The notes beneath the pieces are model-generated. The model made no database searches. It saw nothing but the letters and a program-made list of their open reading frames with translations, and was not told where the DNA came from. DNA of 64,000 bases from Streptomyces sp. NBC_00510 (lineage in GTDB: Bacteria; Actinomycetota; Actinomycetes; Streptomycetales; Streptomycetaceae): NCBI GenBank assembly GCA_036013505.1, contig CP107851.1, positions 248,001-312,000 on the forward strand, written 5' to 3'. Made by a program: the position numbers and the translations under genes. Below, in pieces: positions 44,941 through 54,390 of this stretch. Each line of letters begins with the position of its first letter. Positions within the stretch are counted from its first letter, which is position 1.

Positions 44941-45439
44941 GGGTCTATAGACCTTTACCGGGAGCGAACGGGTGTTGACCAGGAGGGCGGGGACGCACAT
45001 GAGCTCCGTCCAACCTGCCGGAAGGCCAGGGTGGTTGGGCTGACAATGTGGTGAAGCGCCTGGTAGACGGGCTTTTGACCAAGAAAACCGTCTCCACCAG
45101 AAGCTTCGCATGCTTGTCTACCCATCGGGCGTCGACGTGTCCAGGTCTGCCCTACGCTTGCTGTCCACCCGTCTGCTGCAGCACCATCGCGCGATCGGCT
45201 CCCACTGGTGGCGTCCGATCCCCCGCTCTGCCCCTGGTCAACAGTTCCGAGGACCTGTCCGCCGGCCACGGGCGGCTTGGCTGGCCGGATGACCGACGCC
45301 ACCAGCGCCACCGCGCTCCCCCATCCGCCTTCCCCGCCCGGAATGCCTCAGGATCCTGTCAGCATTCGGAGCAGTCGCCTCGCGCCGGCTCGTCCCGGCG
45401 GGTTCAGCTGCGCAGCCAGCCGAACAGTCCATTGGCCGC
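44941..45439. other. no gene recognised
   Basis: About 500 bp between the tandem SUKH gene and an IS630 remnant. I see no supported frame. GGTCTATAGACC at 44942-44953 is a perfect 12-bp palindrome just upstream of the SUKH start and may be its operator. Confidence 0.35.
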
Positions 45440-46017
45440 AGGGCTTCCCAGGTGTGGTCGATTCCCTTGCGGCGCCGGTTGATCCCCCACAGCTTGTCGT
45501 CGCCGACCGAGTAGCAGCCGTGGATGGTGATGCCGTGGGTGCGGTGGTAGGTGGTGGGCAGTCGGTCGGGGCGGTTCTGTTCCGCCCAGCGGGAGCCGGC
45601 GGCGGTGGGGCGGATGCCCAGTGGCCCGAACTCGTCGAAGGCGAACGTGCAGTCCGGGCGCTCGTTGACTGCGTACTCGATCCGTTTCAGCTTTGCGTCG
45701 ACGGCCGGATCCGGGGACTCCTTCCAGCTCTTCGTCCGGGAAGGAGATCCCGCGACGTGCCAATAACGAGCGCAGGGCCTCCCGGCCGATCCGGACGGGC
45801 CTGGCGATGTTCCGGCACAGGTGATCGACCAGTTTGCGGATCGACCAGCGGGTGAAGGGTTCGCCCAGCATGGTGGGGCGGGTGATGGCCGTCTGGATGA
45901 CGAGGTCCTCGTCGTCACTGCTCAGCAGGCGGGGACGGCCTCCCGCCCACTGAGGCTTGAGGCATGTGAGCCCGATCGCGTTGAAGCGGTGAATCACGTC
46001 ACGGACGGTGTCCTCGG
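45440..46017 (-). pseudogene. IS630 family transposase, internal part with frameshift
   Basis: The frame from about 46017 reads VIHRFNAIGLTCLKPQWAGG, FTRWSIRKLVDHLCRNIARP and REALRSLLARRGISFP. After a shift near 45730 it continues AKLKRIEYAVNERPDCTFAF, DEFGPLGIRPTAAGSRWAEQ (catalytic Asp region) and TIHGCYSVGDDKLWGINRRR. Both ends are missing. The 5' break abuts the duplicated lipoprotein segment. Confidence 0.72.
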
Positions 46018-46145
46018 GACCACGACTGGGCCGACGACGACAAAGACGAGCGCAACCTCCGTGACACAGCCACGGTGGCCGTCGTGGTCTACCGGACGGG
46101 CACGGAATGCAAGGTGTACGTCACGCGTGATGAACGTGCCGATTC
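46015..46145 (+). repeat. second copy of lipoprotein-fragment segment
   Basis: DNA matching 39210-39345 (CCTCCGTGACACAG, GCCGTCGTGGT, CCGGACGGGCACGGAATGCA, AGGTGTACGTC). Here the frame stays open into VTRDER. It is joined to the IS630 remnant on its left. Confidence 0.6.
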
Positions 46146-46265
46146 TCGTGGACGTGGTGGTGGTCACGTCGGTCGTCTCGGCCGTCACGATCACCCCGCG
46201 TGTCCCTGGCCGCCACTCCGACAATCGGGACCGCAGGCCGCTCCGTCTCCTCGCCGGCCACCGGG

Positions 46266-46500
46266 TCAGGTGAGGTCGAGGGTCCTGACGGGCTGGCCGG
46301 CCCACTGGGCCGGGGCGGTGCTGCCGAGCAGGGCTGCGATGTGCTGTGCGGTGGCGGGGCGTGCGGTCGGCTTCGACCAGGGCGCAGGTGGGTGCGTACG
46401 GGTGCCGGCCAGCCTCGGCGTGGGCGCGGTGGATGAGGCGGGAAGCGAGGATGTTGCCATGGCCGGCGGCGACCATGGCGACGGGCCCGGTCTGGTTCAC
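46266..46500 (-). pseudogene. small plasmid-type hypothetical protein, frameshifted
   Basis: The ATG at 46500 reads MNQTGPVAMVAAGHGNILAS, RLIHRAHAEAGRHPYAPTCA. After a shift near 46360 the tail is HIAALLGSTAPAQWAGQPVR, ending TLDLT. Its start overlaps the stop of the next fragment (ATGA). The pattern is one I associate with mobile elements of Streptomyces. Confidence 0.45.
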
Positions 46501-46650
46501 CGGGCGGCCTTGGCCTGGGCGAGGCGGCGGTCGAGTTCGGCGTCCAGGTCGTCCTGCTCGACGGGGGTGGGGGCGTAGCCGTTCCAGGCGTTCAGGACGG
46601 CACGAGCCGGCTCGGCACGCTCGGCTCGCTCCGCGGGGGTGCGGACATCG
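46497..46650 (-). pseudogene. truncated small helical protein
   Basis: About 50 residues (TPAERAERAEPARAVLNAWN, then DLDAELDRRLAQAKAAR) without a start codon, coupled by ATGA to the gene at 46500. The 5' end was lost near 46650. Confidence 0.4.
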
Positions 46651-46913
46651 GCATTCCGTCCGCCGGGCTGCTCAGCGGACGTTGCCTCCCCCGCCCCGTT
46701 CCCCCACCTCGCCCCCGGTTTCCCGGTCCGGCAGGCGGTGGGCAACGGGAAACCCGTCGACTCCGCTGGGCGGCGCCACGAGTCTGTGTCCCGTCGGCGC
46801 ACGGCACGACCGTGGCCGGCGGCAACCGAGGGGGCGCCCTCTGCGGTGCCGCACGGGGGACCGGGCGGCACCGGGGATCCGGGGGCATGAGACGGCAGGG
46901 GGAATCGGGGTCC

Positions 46914-47852
46914 ATGAGACGTGTGCTCATGTCGTTGTGTGCGGTGATGGCGCTCGCCACCGCCGTGGTGACCGGTTGCGGTAACGGCGGTGACGGCGCC
47001 GGCGACGCCCGCGGACGGACCCGCCAGGACACGGGCGTGCGCACACCGGCGCTGACCTGGCGGCAGGAGGTCCGCGTCAACGACGCCCTCCAGCGGCTGA
47101 CCAGCCGGTGCATGGGGCGCCAGGGCTTCATCTACCAGGAGGAGCGCGAGTTGACGCTCCAGGAGAGCCGGCCCGTGCGCTTCGTCCAGGACGACCTGGC
47201 GTGGGCGCGGACCTACGGCTACGGCAGCCGCATCGAGGCGAAGAGCGCGCGGCTGCGCGAGCGCAACGTCAACGGGGCCTACCGCCAGGACCTGCCCGCC
47301 ACGCGCCGTGCCCTGTTCGACGAGGCCCTGGACGGCGGCGACGGCGCCCGCATGCTCACCGCCCCGATGCCGAACGGCGGCGAGATCCGCAAGCGCATCG
47401 GCGGCTGCACCGAGGAGGCCGAGCGCACGCTCTACGGCGATCCCGCCGAGTGGTTCCGTACCAGCAAGATCGCGGTGAGCGCCAGCTCCCTGTACGCCGG
47501 GCGGCTGATGAAGGACGGGCAGCTCACCGCGGCCGTCCAGGCGTGGTCCGCGTGCATGCGCGAGGCCGGCGAGCCCTACCCCGACCCCCAGGCCGCTCAG
47601 GACGGCGTGCGGGCCGCGGCTGTGCGGCTGGGCGCGGCCCGCGCCGGCGAGGCCTTCGCCGCCGAGCGCAGGACCGCCGTCGCGGACGCCGGCTGCGCGC
47701 GCCGCACCTCTCTGCGGGCCGTGGCCACGGCCCGCGAGAAGCACTACCTGGACCGCCTGCCCGACCGGTACGTCAAGGACATCGACACCTACCGCCGTCT
47801 CGGCCGGCAGGCCTACGACCGGGCGGTGCGCATCGTTCCGGAGCGTGACTGA
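46914..47852 (+). CDS. secreted lipoprotein, unknown function
   Basis: The product is 312 residues from the ATG at 46914; the ATG at 46887 is an alternative. The signal is MRRVLMSLCAVMALATAVVT followed by GC (lipobox VVTGC). The mature part is helical with four well-spaced cysteines (SRCMGRQGF, GGCTEEAERT, WSACMREAGEPYPD, AGCARRTSLR), consistent with two disulfides. This Cys/helix pattern recurs in actinobacterial surface lipoproteins of unknown role. It is 115 bp before an I36-inhibitor gene. Confidence 0.78.
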   Translation: MRRVLMSLCAVMALATAVVTGCGNGGDGAGDARGRTRQDTGVRTPALTWRQEVRVNDALQRLTSRCMGRQGFIYQEERELTLQESRPVRFVQDDLAWARTYGYGSRIEAKSARLRERNVNGAYRQDLPATRRALFDEALDGGDGARMLTAPMPNGGEIRKRIGGCTEEAERTLYGDPAEWFRTSKIAVSASSLYAGRLMKDGQLTAAVQAWSACMREAGEPYPDPQAAQDGVRAAAVRLGAARAGEAFAAERRTAVADAGCARRTSLRAVATAREKHYLDRLPDRYVKDIDTYRRLGRQAYDRAVRIVPERD

Positions 47853-47967
47853 CCATCTCGCGCACGGAAGCGCCCCGTCCACCGGCGAGGGCACCCCACG
47901 GGCACCCGACGCCCCGCCCCGCCGGCGCACCACCACCGGGCACCATCGAGAAACGAGGGAAACCACC

Positions 47968-48414
47968 ATGCGCAAGTTCACCGTCTCCGCAGCGCTCATC
48001 GGGCTCACCGCCCTGGGCGTGGCCGTCCCGGCCGCCACGTCGCAAGCCGCTGAGAGCACCGTCGCCGGCGCCGTGTGCGACAGCAAGTGGGGGGCGCGCA
48101 ACGGCAACATGTACGCCTGGGACGGCTACGACTGCAACGGCAGCCCGATCATCGTCGCCGCCGGCGACAGCTCCAACTGGGGCGGCGCGAACGACCGGGC
48201 GTCCTCGGTGATGAACCGGGGCTACACGGGCAGCCTGTCCATCGTGAAGTTCTTCTACCTGGAGGACCACCAGGGCGGTCACACCTGCCTGTACCCGGGC
48301 GAGCTGTACGCCGACAACCTGTCCGACAACTACTTCACCGACGGCAACGTCGTGGACAACAACATCCGGTCGCACCAGTGGGTCAACGGCGGCTGTGGGG
48401 CCACCCTGACCTGA
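47968..48414 (+). CDS. secreted peptidase inhibitor family I36-like protein
   Basis: This 148-residue product from the ATG at 47968 has a Sec signal MRKFTVSAALIGLTALGVAV cleaved near SQAAES. The mature beta/gamma-crystallin-like part (GNMYAWDGYDCNGSPIIVAA, RASSVMNRGYTGSLSIVKFF, HTCLYPGELYADNLSDNYFT) matches the I36/SMI metalloprotease-inhibitor pattern, with four Cys. It is probably extracellular; inhibitor activity is inferred from fold family. A strong terminator follows. Confidence 0.75.
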   Translation: MRKFTVSAALIGLTALGVAVPAATSQAAESTVAGAVCDSKWGARNGNMYAWDGYDCNGSPIIVAAGDSSNWGGANDRASSVMNRGYTGSLSIVKFFYLEDHQGGHTCLYPGELYADNLSDNYFTDGNVVDNNIRSHQWVNGGCGATLT

Positions 48415-48433
48415 CCCGCCCAGGGGCCGTAGG

Positions 48434-48475
48434 GACGCACGTCCGGAGCCGTCGACTCGGCTTCGGACGTGCGTC
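48434..48475 (+). terminator. 18-bp stem hairpin followed by TTT
   Basis: GACGCACGTCCGGAGCCG pairs with CGGCTTCGGACGTGCGTC (one G-T mismatch) across a 6-nt loop and is followed by TTTGC, 20 bp after the I36 gene stop. Confidence 0.8.
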
Positions 48476-48572
48476 TTTGCGCCAGAGCGAAGCAACGCGG
48501 GGATGCCTCAGCCGTCCCCCATGAGCCTTGACGTGCGGCCGTTGCACGGCCGTACCGCCCTGGGGGGACATC

Positions 48573-49884
48573 GTGGTCGACCCACGCCACTCGACCGAAG
48601 CAGACCACCACGACGCAGGGAACCCGGATGCGCCGACCACGCGCTCGTTCCCCGCGCAACTACGACGACTGCGACGTGCACGCGGCCTGTCGCTCGCCCA
48701 CCTGGCCCGCAGGACCCACTACAGCAAGGGCTACCTGAGCAAGATCGAGACCGGCGCAAAGCGGGCGACCGTCGACGTCGCCCGGCTCTGCGACCAAGTG
48801 CTCGGCACAGAAGGGAAGTTGCTCGACCTCGTCGAGCGCGTGCCGCAACGGCCGGCGGGGCCAACGCGGCTGTGGGATGTGCACAGCGGGCGGCAGACGG
48901 GCGTGCTCGCGGGCCACACCGACTACGCGCTCGGCGTCGCCGTCCCTCCGACGGCGCCCAGCTCGCTACGGCCGGCTTCGACCAGTCCGTGGCGCTGTGG
49001 AACCTCGCGGGCCCGGCGCTCACGGCTCGCCCGTTCACCGAGGTGTGGCTGGCCCAGTACAGCCCCGACGGGGGCCTGCTGGCCACCGCCGACACCGACC
49101 ACACCGTGCGGCTGTGGGACGCGGGCCGGCGCCGGCTGGTGGCGACCTTGCGCGGCCACACCGAAACGGTCTTCTCGGTGGCCTTCGCGCCCGACGGCCG
49201 CACCCTCGCCTCCGCCGGCAGCGACCGCACGGTCCGGCTCTGGGACACCGCGGACGGCCGCCCGCTGGCCGTGTTGACCGGCCACAAAACTATGCCAACG
49301 ATGTCACCTTCAGCCCCGACGGACGCCTCCTCGCCAGCGCGGGCGACGACCTGACCGTCCGGCTGTGGAACGTCACCACCCACCGGCGGCTCGCCACCCT
49401 CACCGACCACACCGGCGCGGTGCGCAGCGTCACCTTCGCGCCGGGCGGCCGCACCCTGGCCAGCAGCGGCAACGACTGCACCGTCCGGCTGTGGGACGTG
49501 CGCCGCCACCACACCGAGGCGACCCTGACCGGCGACGTCGGCTCCGTGCGCGGGGTGGCCTTCTCCCGCGACGGCCGCACCCTCGCCAGCAACGGCACCG
49601 AGCGCACCGTGAGCCTGTGGGACGTCGGCAGGCGCCGGGGGTGGGCGACGCTGACGGGGCACACCAACTCGGTGTGGAGCGTGGTCTTCGCCCCCGACGG
49701 TCGCACCCTCGTCAGCAGCAGCACCGACGGCACCGTCCGGCTGTGGGACCTCGACCCGCAGGCCCGGCGGGCCGCGATCTGCCGGCTGCGCGCGGGCCTG
49801 GACGCCCGCGAGCTCGCCGCCCTGCTGTCCGGTGTCCCCGCGTCCGACCTGCCGCGGGCGGCCGCCTGCGCCCGCCGGGGGTGA
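48573..49884 (+). pseudogene. XRE-WD40 repeat protein with two single-base deletions
   Basis: The GTG at 48573 has GGGGGG upstream. The N-terminus is an XRE helix-turn-helix (PAQLRRLRRARGLSLAHLAR, YLSKIETGAKRATVDVARLC). WD40 repeats follow (LWDVHSGRQTGVLAGHTD; LWDAGRRRLVATLRGHTETV; LWDTADGRPLAVLTGH; and four more to LWDLDPQARRAAICRLRAGL). The frame breaks near 48945 and at the A-run near 49287; each is repaired by one inserted base. It is otherwise intact over about 440 residues, so very recent decay or sequencing error is likely. Such proteins resemble NACHT/WD40 regulators but lack the ATPase. Confidence 0.75.
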
Positions 49885-50036
49885 TGGCCGCACTCCCAGG
49901 TGGGCGCGGGTTTCCCGAGGGTTTCCCGTTGCCCACCGCAGCGGGGCGACGCCCCGCACCTCGACGGGCTGGGGGCGCGGCCCCCAGGCTGCTGTCCGAC
50001 CAGTTCCGCACACCACCAGAAAACGGGGGTCCTGGC

Positions 50037-50921
50037 ATGGCCTGCCGGACCAGAGTCGTCCACACACTGATCGCCCTGCTCGCCCTTCTCCTCGCCGCGC
50101 CGGCCGCGACCGCCGCCGCGGGCCCGCCGCACGCTCCACAACGGGACGCCGCCGCGTGCGGCGCTCTCGCCCCGGGGGCCTCCGCGGCCGCCGAAGCCGC
50201 CATTGCCGCCGCCTGCGCCGAGGTGACGGCCGGCACCTGGTACACCTGGGGCGGCGGCCACGGCGCCCAACCCGGCGCCACCTACGGCCAGATCGACCCG
50301 ACCGACCCCGACAGCGCGCACGACCCCGAGCGGCTCGGATTCGACTGCTCCGGCCTCGTCCGTCACGCCTACGCCCGTGCCGCCGGCTCGGACATCCTCA
50401 ACGGCACCGCCAGCACGCAGTACTACACCCACCGGGCGGCGAACCGCTTCACCGCCGCCCAGGGCCTGGCGCCGCTACTCCCCGGCGACCTGCTGGCCTG
50501 GGGCCGCTCCGACGACCTGCACCACATCGCCATCTACCTCGGCGCGGGCAAGATGGTGGAGGCCAAGGAGTCCGGTACCCGCCTCATGGTCAGCGACGTC
50601 CGCCTGGGCGGCGACTACTACGGCGCCGTCCGCGTCAACACCGGTGCAGTGACCGGCCACATCCACCGCACCTGGGGCAACGGCGTGTGGACCAAGCAGG
50701 CGCCCTCGCTCGGCGCCGGCCGCGTCTACGCCTTCCCCGGCCCGACCACCATCCGCGTGCAGTGCCAAAAGCACGCCGAACTCGCGGAGGCCGAGGGCTA
50801 CTCCAACGACGTCTGGGCCTACCTGCCCGACTACAAGGCCTGGATGACCAACATCTACATCCAGGGACCCGCCTGGCTCGACGGAGTCCCCGACTGCAAC
50901 ACCGTACCGCCCAAGTCGTGA
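50037..50921 (+). CDS. secreted NlpC/P60 family peptidoglycan hydrolase
   Basis: This 294-residue product from the ATG at 50037 has signal VVHTLIALLALLLAAPAATA. NlpC/P60 core: WGGGHG, FDCSGLVRHAYARA (catalytic Cys), LLPGDLLAWGRSDDLHHIAI (catalytic His) and MVEAKESGTRLMVS. A C-terminal domain of about 75 residues (VYAFPGPTTIRVQCQKHAEL...YKAWMTNIYIQGP) resembles an SH3-like cell-wall binding segment. It cleaves D-gamma-glutamyl-diaminopimelate bonds in the wall, or acts as an exported toxin. Confidence 0.88.
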   Translation: MACRTRVVHTLIALLALLLAAPAATAAAGPPHAPQRDAAACGALAPGASAAAEAAIAAACAEVTAGTWYTWGGGHGAQPGATYGQIDPTDPDSAHDPERLGFDCSGLVRHAYARAAGSDILNGTASTQYYTHRAANRFTAAQGLAPLLPGDLLAWGRSDDLHHIAIYLGAGKMVEAKESGTRLMVSDVRLGGDYYGAVRVNTGAVTGHIHRTWGNGVWTKQAPSLGAGRVYAFPGPTTIRVQCQKHAELAEAEGYSNDVWAYLPDYKAWMTNIYIQGPAWLDGVPDCNTVPPKS

Positions 50922-51164
50922 CGCACCGGGGCGCCGGTAGCCGCCGCCCGCGGCCACCGGCGCCCGCACCGTCATGCGCCCTGTCGTGTGCCCGTTCGTG
51001 GTCTCAGCGACCGCACCGCCTCAAGCTCGTGCGTCGTCAGCGTGCCGCGCTCGCCGAATCGTGGAAACCGCATCGCTTCCCCTCCCCCCCATCCCGGGTC
51101 TGGATCACTGCCCGGCACCCCACTACCCAGCACCGACGCCGACGACGAAGGCTTCAACAGTGAC

Positions 51165-51410
51165 ACGACCTGACCCGAGAGGCCTTCAACAGGATCGCGG
51201 CCAGCGCAGTGACCTGCCGGGGCTTGTCCATCGGATGCGGGTGAATCCGGGCCGGGACAGGCCGAGGCCGGGTGAAAGGGCATGCCGATACCGAGACCCG
51301 ACCGCGACGGACAACCCGGCGCCCACTCGCTTCAGCCCGCAACCCGCAACAGACACCCATTCAGGAAGCTCGTCACGCAGGTGCTGGCGGCGACCATAGC
51401 GGAAATGCTG
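51165..51410. repeat. diverged repeat, copy B (partner at 38545-38790)
   Basis: Same ordered blocks as copy A. It lies between the NlpC/P60 gene and the 3' end of a SUKH gene, overlapping the last codons of the latter. No gene is otherwise supported in 50922-51372. Confidence 0.6.
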
Positions 51411-52068
51411 TTCCAGCAAGTTGCTGTTCTGTGCGCTCGAGCCAGCGCCTGTACCACTGCGCGAAATCGTGTCCGGTCGCTACGATCCCGCAATCCGCCG
51501 GCCGCTGGTCCTCCCAGACGGCACCCCTGTGCTGGCCTGTCATGACGAGCAGCGAGGAGTAGCCGCAGCCTTGCTCGCTCAGGAAGACGACACCTGCTTC
51601 TTGCGCGTCGTACAGCTCCTCGTAGCGGGTATCCCATGCCGTGAACGCTTGGTGGAAGGCGTCGTCGGTCGCGTACGCCTCCGCCTTGGGCTCTTGCGCA
51701 TCAAGGGCGTCGAGTTCCTTTTGCAGGGCCTCCGCCACGAAAGGACGTCCGGCGAAACCGGCTGTGGTCGGCTGGCCTGGGTAGGCGAGTCCGACGCCGC
51801 ACCACTGCCATCCGCGATCGCCCAGGACCGGCGTCATCAGGCCGTAATCGGGGCCAGCGCCTCCGGCTCCGACATAGAGCAGGAAGCTCCGGTACTGCGT
51901 GGGCAGTTCCACGCCGAGGGCCGTCTCCAGTGACCGGAGCTGTTCTGCTTCCATGACCGGGCCCAGCCGAAAGCCGTGTTCGCGAGCGCCGAAGACTGAT
52001 TTGCTGCCGGGGAGTTCACCCAGTCGCAGTACCCGGTCCCGTACTCCCACCCAAGTGTTCTCGCTCAT
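51373..52068 (-). CDS. SMI1/KNR4 (SUKH) family protein
   Basis: This 231-residue product from the ATG at 52068. SUKH core: MEAEQLRSLETALGVELPTQ then YRSFLLYVGAGGAGPDYGLM, and the C-terminal strand block GVVFLSEQGCGYSSLLVMTG then GAVWEDQRPADCGI. The C-terminal 20 residues coincide with repeat B and may be altered. It is probably an immunity protein. It is one of four SUKH genes in the window. Confidence 0.85.
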   Translation of the reverse strand: MSENTWVGVRDRVLRLGELPGSKSVFGAREHGFRLGPVMEAEQLRSLETALGVELPTQYRSFLLYVGAGGAGPDYGLMTPVLGDRGWQWCGVGLAYPGQPTTAGFAGRPFVAEALQKELDALDAQEPKAEAYATDDAFHQAFTAWDTRYEELYDAQEAGVVFLSEQGCGYSSLLVMTGQHRGAVWEDQRPADCGIVATGHDFAQWYRRWLERTEQQLAGTAFPLWSPPAPA

Positions 52069-52381
52069 GACGGCACGCTATTGCGCCCCGGCACCAGGCC
52101 ACCATGAATTTCCTGCAGCCTCGACCTGGTCCGACCAGCGGGCGACTCATGCGGTGAGCGGTGCAGCTCCCGCCTCGGGAAACCCGAAGACGGAGACGTG
52201 ATCGGCGCAGACGGCCTTACGGTGAAGTACCGCCGGCCTCTGGCGGTCGACGACATCGAACCCGACGCCCGGGTGCACGACGCGGCCGCGTGCCCGGACC
52301 TTCCGATCGTCACCACGCCTGCGGACACGCCACAGCCGAGCTGCACCCGGCGGACCGCGGGTGCGCGCCGGGTAGCGTGGT

Positions 52382-52639
52382 GTGGTGACCAGCGCAGATA
52401 ACAGCGATGGAGTCGGGCCGTGGGTGACGGTCCGGCTGCCAGACGATCAGGACCTGCGCGCGATGATGCTGGAGCGACGGCAAGAAAACGACGGTCCGTG
52501 GTGGTACCAGGTCGTGATCACGTTGCTGGAGAAGAACGACGTGCATGGTCGTGTTCGAAGCGGACCGCGTCGCCGCCGGGCCGGCAAACTCACCCCAGAA
52601 CGACGCCAGGAGCTCGACGCCCTCGGCATGCGCTGGTAA
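52382..52639 (+). CDS. small hypothetical protein
   Basis: This 85-residue frame from GTG (tandem GTGs at 52382/52385) has VGPWVTVRLPDDQDLRAMML and ERRQENDGPWWYQVVITLLE as orderly coding sequence. The second half (RSGPRRRRAGKLTPERRQEL) is basic and may follow a frameshift. Region 52069-52381 upstream shows no gene. Confidence 0.45.
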   Translation: MVTSADNSDGVGPWVTVRLPDDQDLRAMMLERRQENDGPWWYQVVITLLEKNDVHGRVRSGPRRRRAGKLTPERRQELDALGMRW

Positions 52640-52671
52640 CAGCAGTGAACCATGCCGGGGGGTGGTGCCCG

Positions 52672-53892
52672 TCAGCGGCCTCGGTGGCGATGCCGGTGCA
52701 CGTCGTACAGGAGCCAGTAGTGCGGCGAGCCCTCGTTCGAGCCGGCCAGGGCCTCCAGCAGGTCGTCGCCGCGCGGGTCGTCGCGCAGGGCGAGACGGGC
52801 GGCGGCCTCCACGCGTACGCCCTCGTCCACGTCGCTGAGGCGTGCGGCCAGTACGTCAGAGGCGGCCGCCGAGCATGGCGGCGCTGCGCCGAGGACGGTG
52901 CACGCCACCCGGCGGACCGCCGCCTCAACATCGGCGGTGCGCTCCACGACAGTGGCGAGCGCATCCGGCTGCCCCTCCGTGACAGCGCAGTACAGTCCGC
53001 CGACGGCCCGCTGACGAACCCTGGCATCGGGGTGCCTGGTTAGGGCGGGCAGCCGCTGCTCGGCGCGCGGGTCCCGGACCTCAGCGAGCCCCGCGGTGAG
53101 CGCCCGGACCACCAGCGGGTCCGGTTCCTCTGCCACCCAGGGCAGAAACACGTCGGTCAACGGCCCGTCGTACGTGTCTTCGTCGCTCTCGTCGAAGAGG
53201 TGGGTCAGGCGCAGCACTTCCGCACCGAAGTACCGCTCCAGGGGGTCCGGCCGGGCGCGCAAGGACGCGGCCGCTTCCCAGACGGCAGGATCGTGACGGT
53301 GCTGCAGCTCGTACGTCGTCGCCCACCACACGCAGTGGCCGACGTCCGGCTCAGCGAGAGCGCGGGCGAGCAGTTCACCGAAGGAGGCAGTGATGCCGTA
53401 CCGCGGCTCCAGCGCGGTGAGGATGGCGCTGTGCCCGGTGCGGACGGTCAGGGCACCCAGGGACAGCTCCTCCCAGGTCGTTTCGCCGCCGGACGCGACA
53501 GTCCTGCGGCTGGCCGGCCCGGATTGGCCCGTCCTGCGAAACAACACTTCCGCGGCACCCGCCTCGTGCCAATACCGGGCCACTGCCAGGGCGTCGCGGC
53601 CGTCGAGGTCCGTGTGCCACATCGCAGCACCATGGGAGATCAGCATCTCCATGATGTCGTGAGCGCCCCTGTCGACGGCCCGCAGCAGTGCGGTCCGGCC
53701 GTCAGGTGCGACATGATCCAGCCATACCGACATCACCAGGGCTTCGACGACCTCCACGTCAAAGGCATCCACCGCCAGGCAGAGGACGGGGGTGCCGTGC
53801 TCGTCGGTGGCGTCGGGGTCTGCGCCCGCCTCCAGCAGCGCGTGGATTGCCCTCGCGTCCCCGCTCCGCACCGCCGCCAGCAATGGCTCCAC
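52672..53892 (-). CDS. ankyrin/HEAT-type repeat protein
   Basis: This 406-residue product starts at the GTG at 53892 with GGGAG seven bases upstream. Residues 1-100 hold ankyrin repeats (VRSGDARAIHALLEAGADPD, DEHGTPVLCLAVDAFDVEVV, DGRTALLRAVDRGAHDIMEM, LDGRDALAVARYWHEAGA). The C-terminal part has HEAT-like helices (RDPRAEQRLPALTRHPDARV, ARLSDVDEGVRVEAAARLAL). It is a soluble protein-interaction scaffold. Ankyrin proteins commonly serve as immunity proteins in toxin loci, and the SUKH neighbours favour that reading. Confidence 0.8.
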   Translation of the reverse strand: MEPLLAAVRSGDARAIHALLEAGADPDATDEHGTPVLCLAVDAFDVEVVEALVMSVWLDHVAPDGRTALLRAVDRGAHDIMEMLISHGAAMWHTDLDGRDALAVARYWHEAGAAEVLFRRTGQSGPASRRTVASGGETTWEELSLGALTVRTGHSAILTALEPRYGITASFGELLARALAEPDVGHCVWWATTYELQHRHDPAVWEAAASLRARPDPLERYFGAEVLRLTHLFDESDEDTYDGPLTDVFLPWVAEEPDPLVVRALTAGLAEVRDPRAEQRLPALTRHPDARVRQRAVGGLYCAVTEGQPDALATVVERTADVEAAVRRVACTVLGAAPPCSAAASDVLAARLSDVDEGVRVEAAARLALRDDPRGDDLLEALAGSNEGSPHYWLLYDVHRHRHRGR

Positions 53893-54390
53893 GCCCACGC
53901 TCCCGTCCGTTCCCCCGCTCCCGCAGCCGGCCCTCACTCGCGGAAGGAGCCCCGGTGAGCGTAGTCGACGAACTGACAGGCCGGACGCGGCTCCCGTGCC
54001 CGAGCACCAGCGGGTGGTCGTCCCGGCTGGCCAGGGCCTGGTGCGGTGGCTCCGGCCGCAGCAGTAGAAGGCCGGGCGCCGGCGGCGCGCGAACGGCAAG
54101 CGCTGGGCGTCACTGACGACAGCCTACGAACCACACGTAACCGCGTTGTCCGGACGGCGGACTTGGTCCTCGCGGCGACGTGGCGGTGTCGGTCGCTTGC
54201 GTGCTGGTGATAGACCCACCGTGGTGAGAGCACGCGGGCACGAGTCGCGGGCGGCGGGGTGCCAGGTCCCGCCGGCCGCCAGGCCAAGCCGCTAGGCGGT
54301 CGGACCTCGCCCACGCAGTTGTAGAGCTGGTCACGCATCTCAGCACCGGCATCCGTGTACCAGACCGGACCAGGGCTCGATCTACCGACG
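53893..54390. other. no gene recognised
   Basis: About 500 bp upstream of the ankyrin gene and downstream of the APH gene, both minus strand. No frame has a plausible start or motif. Confidence 0.4.

Noticed and set aside
46497..48110. 537-codon minus-strand frame opposite the lipoprotein gene
   Set aside because: Shadow of the lipoprotein frame, which has signal peptide, lipobox and cysteine pattern; only its last 50 codons (46497-46650) look real.
48508..50139. 543-codon minus-strand frame opposite the WD40 gene
   Set aside because: The repeated composition mirrors the WD40 repeats on the plus strand and no motif is present.
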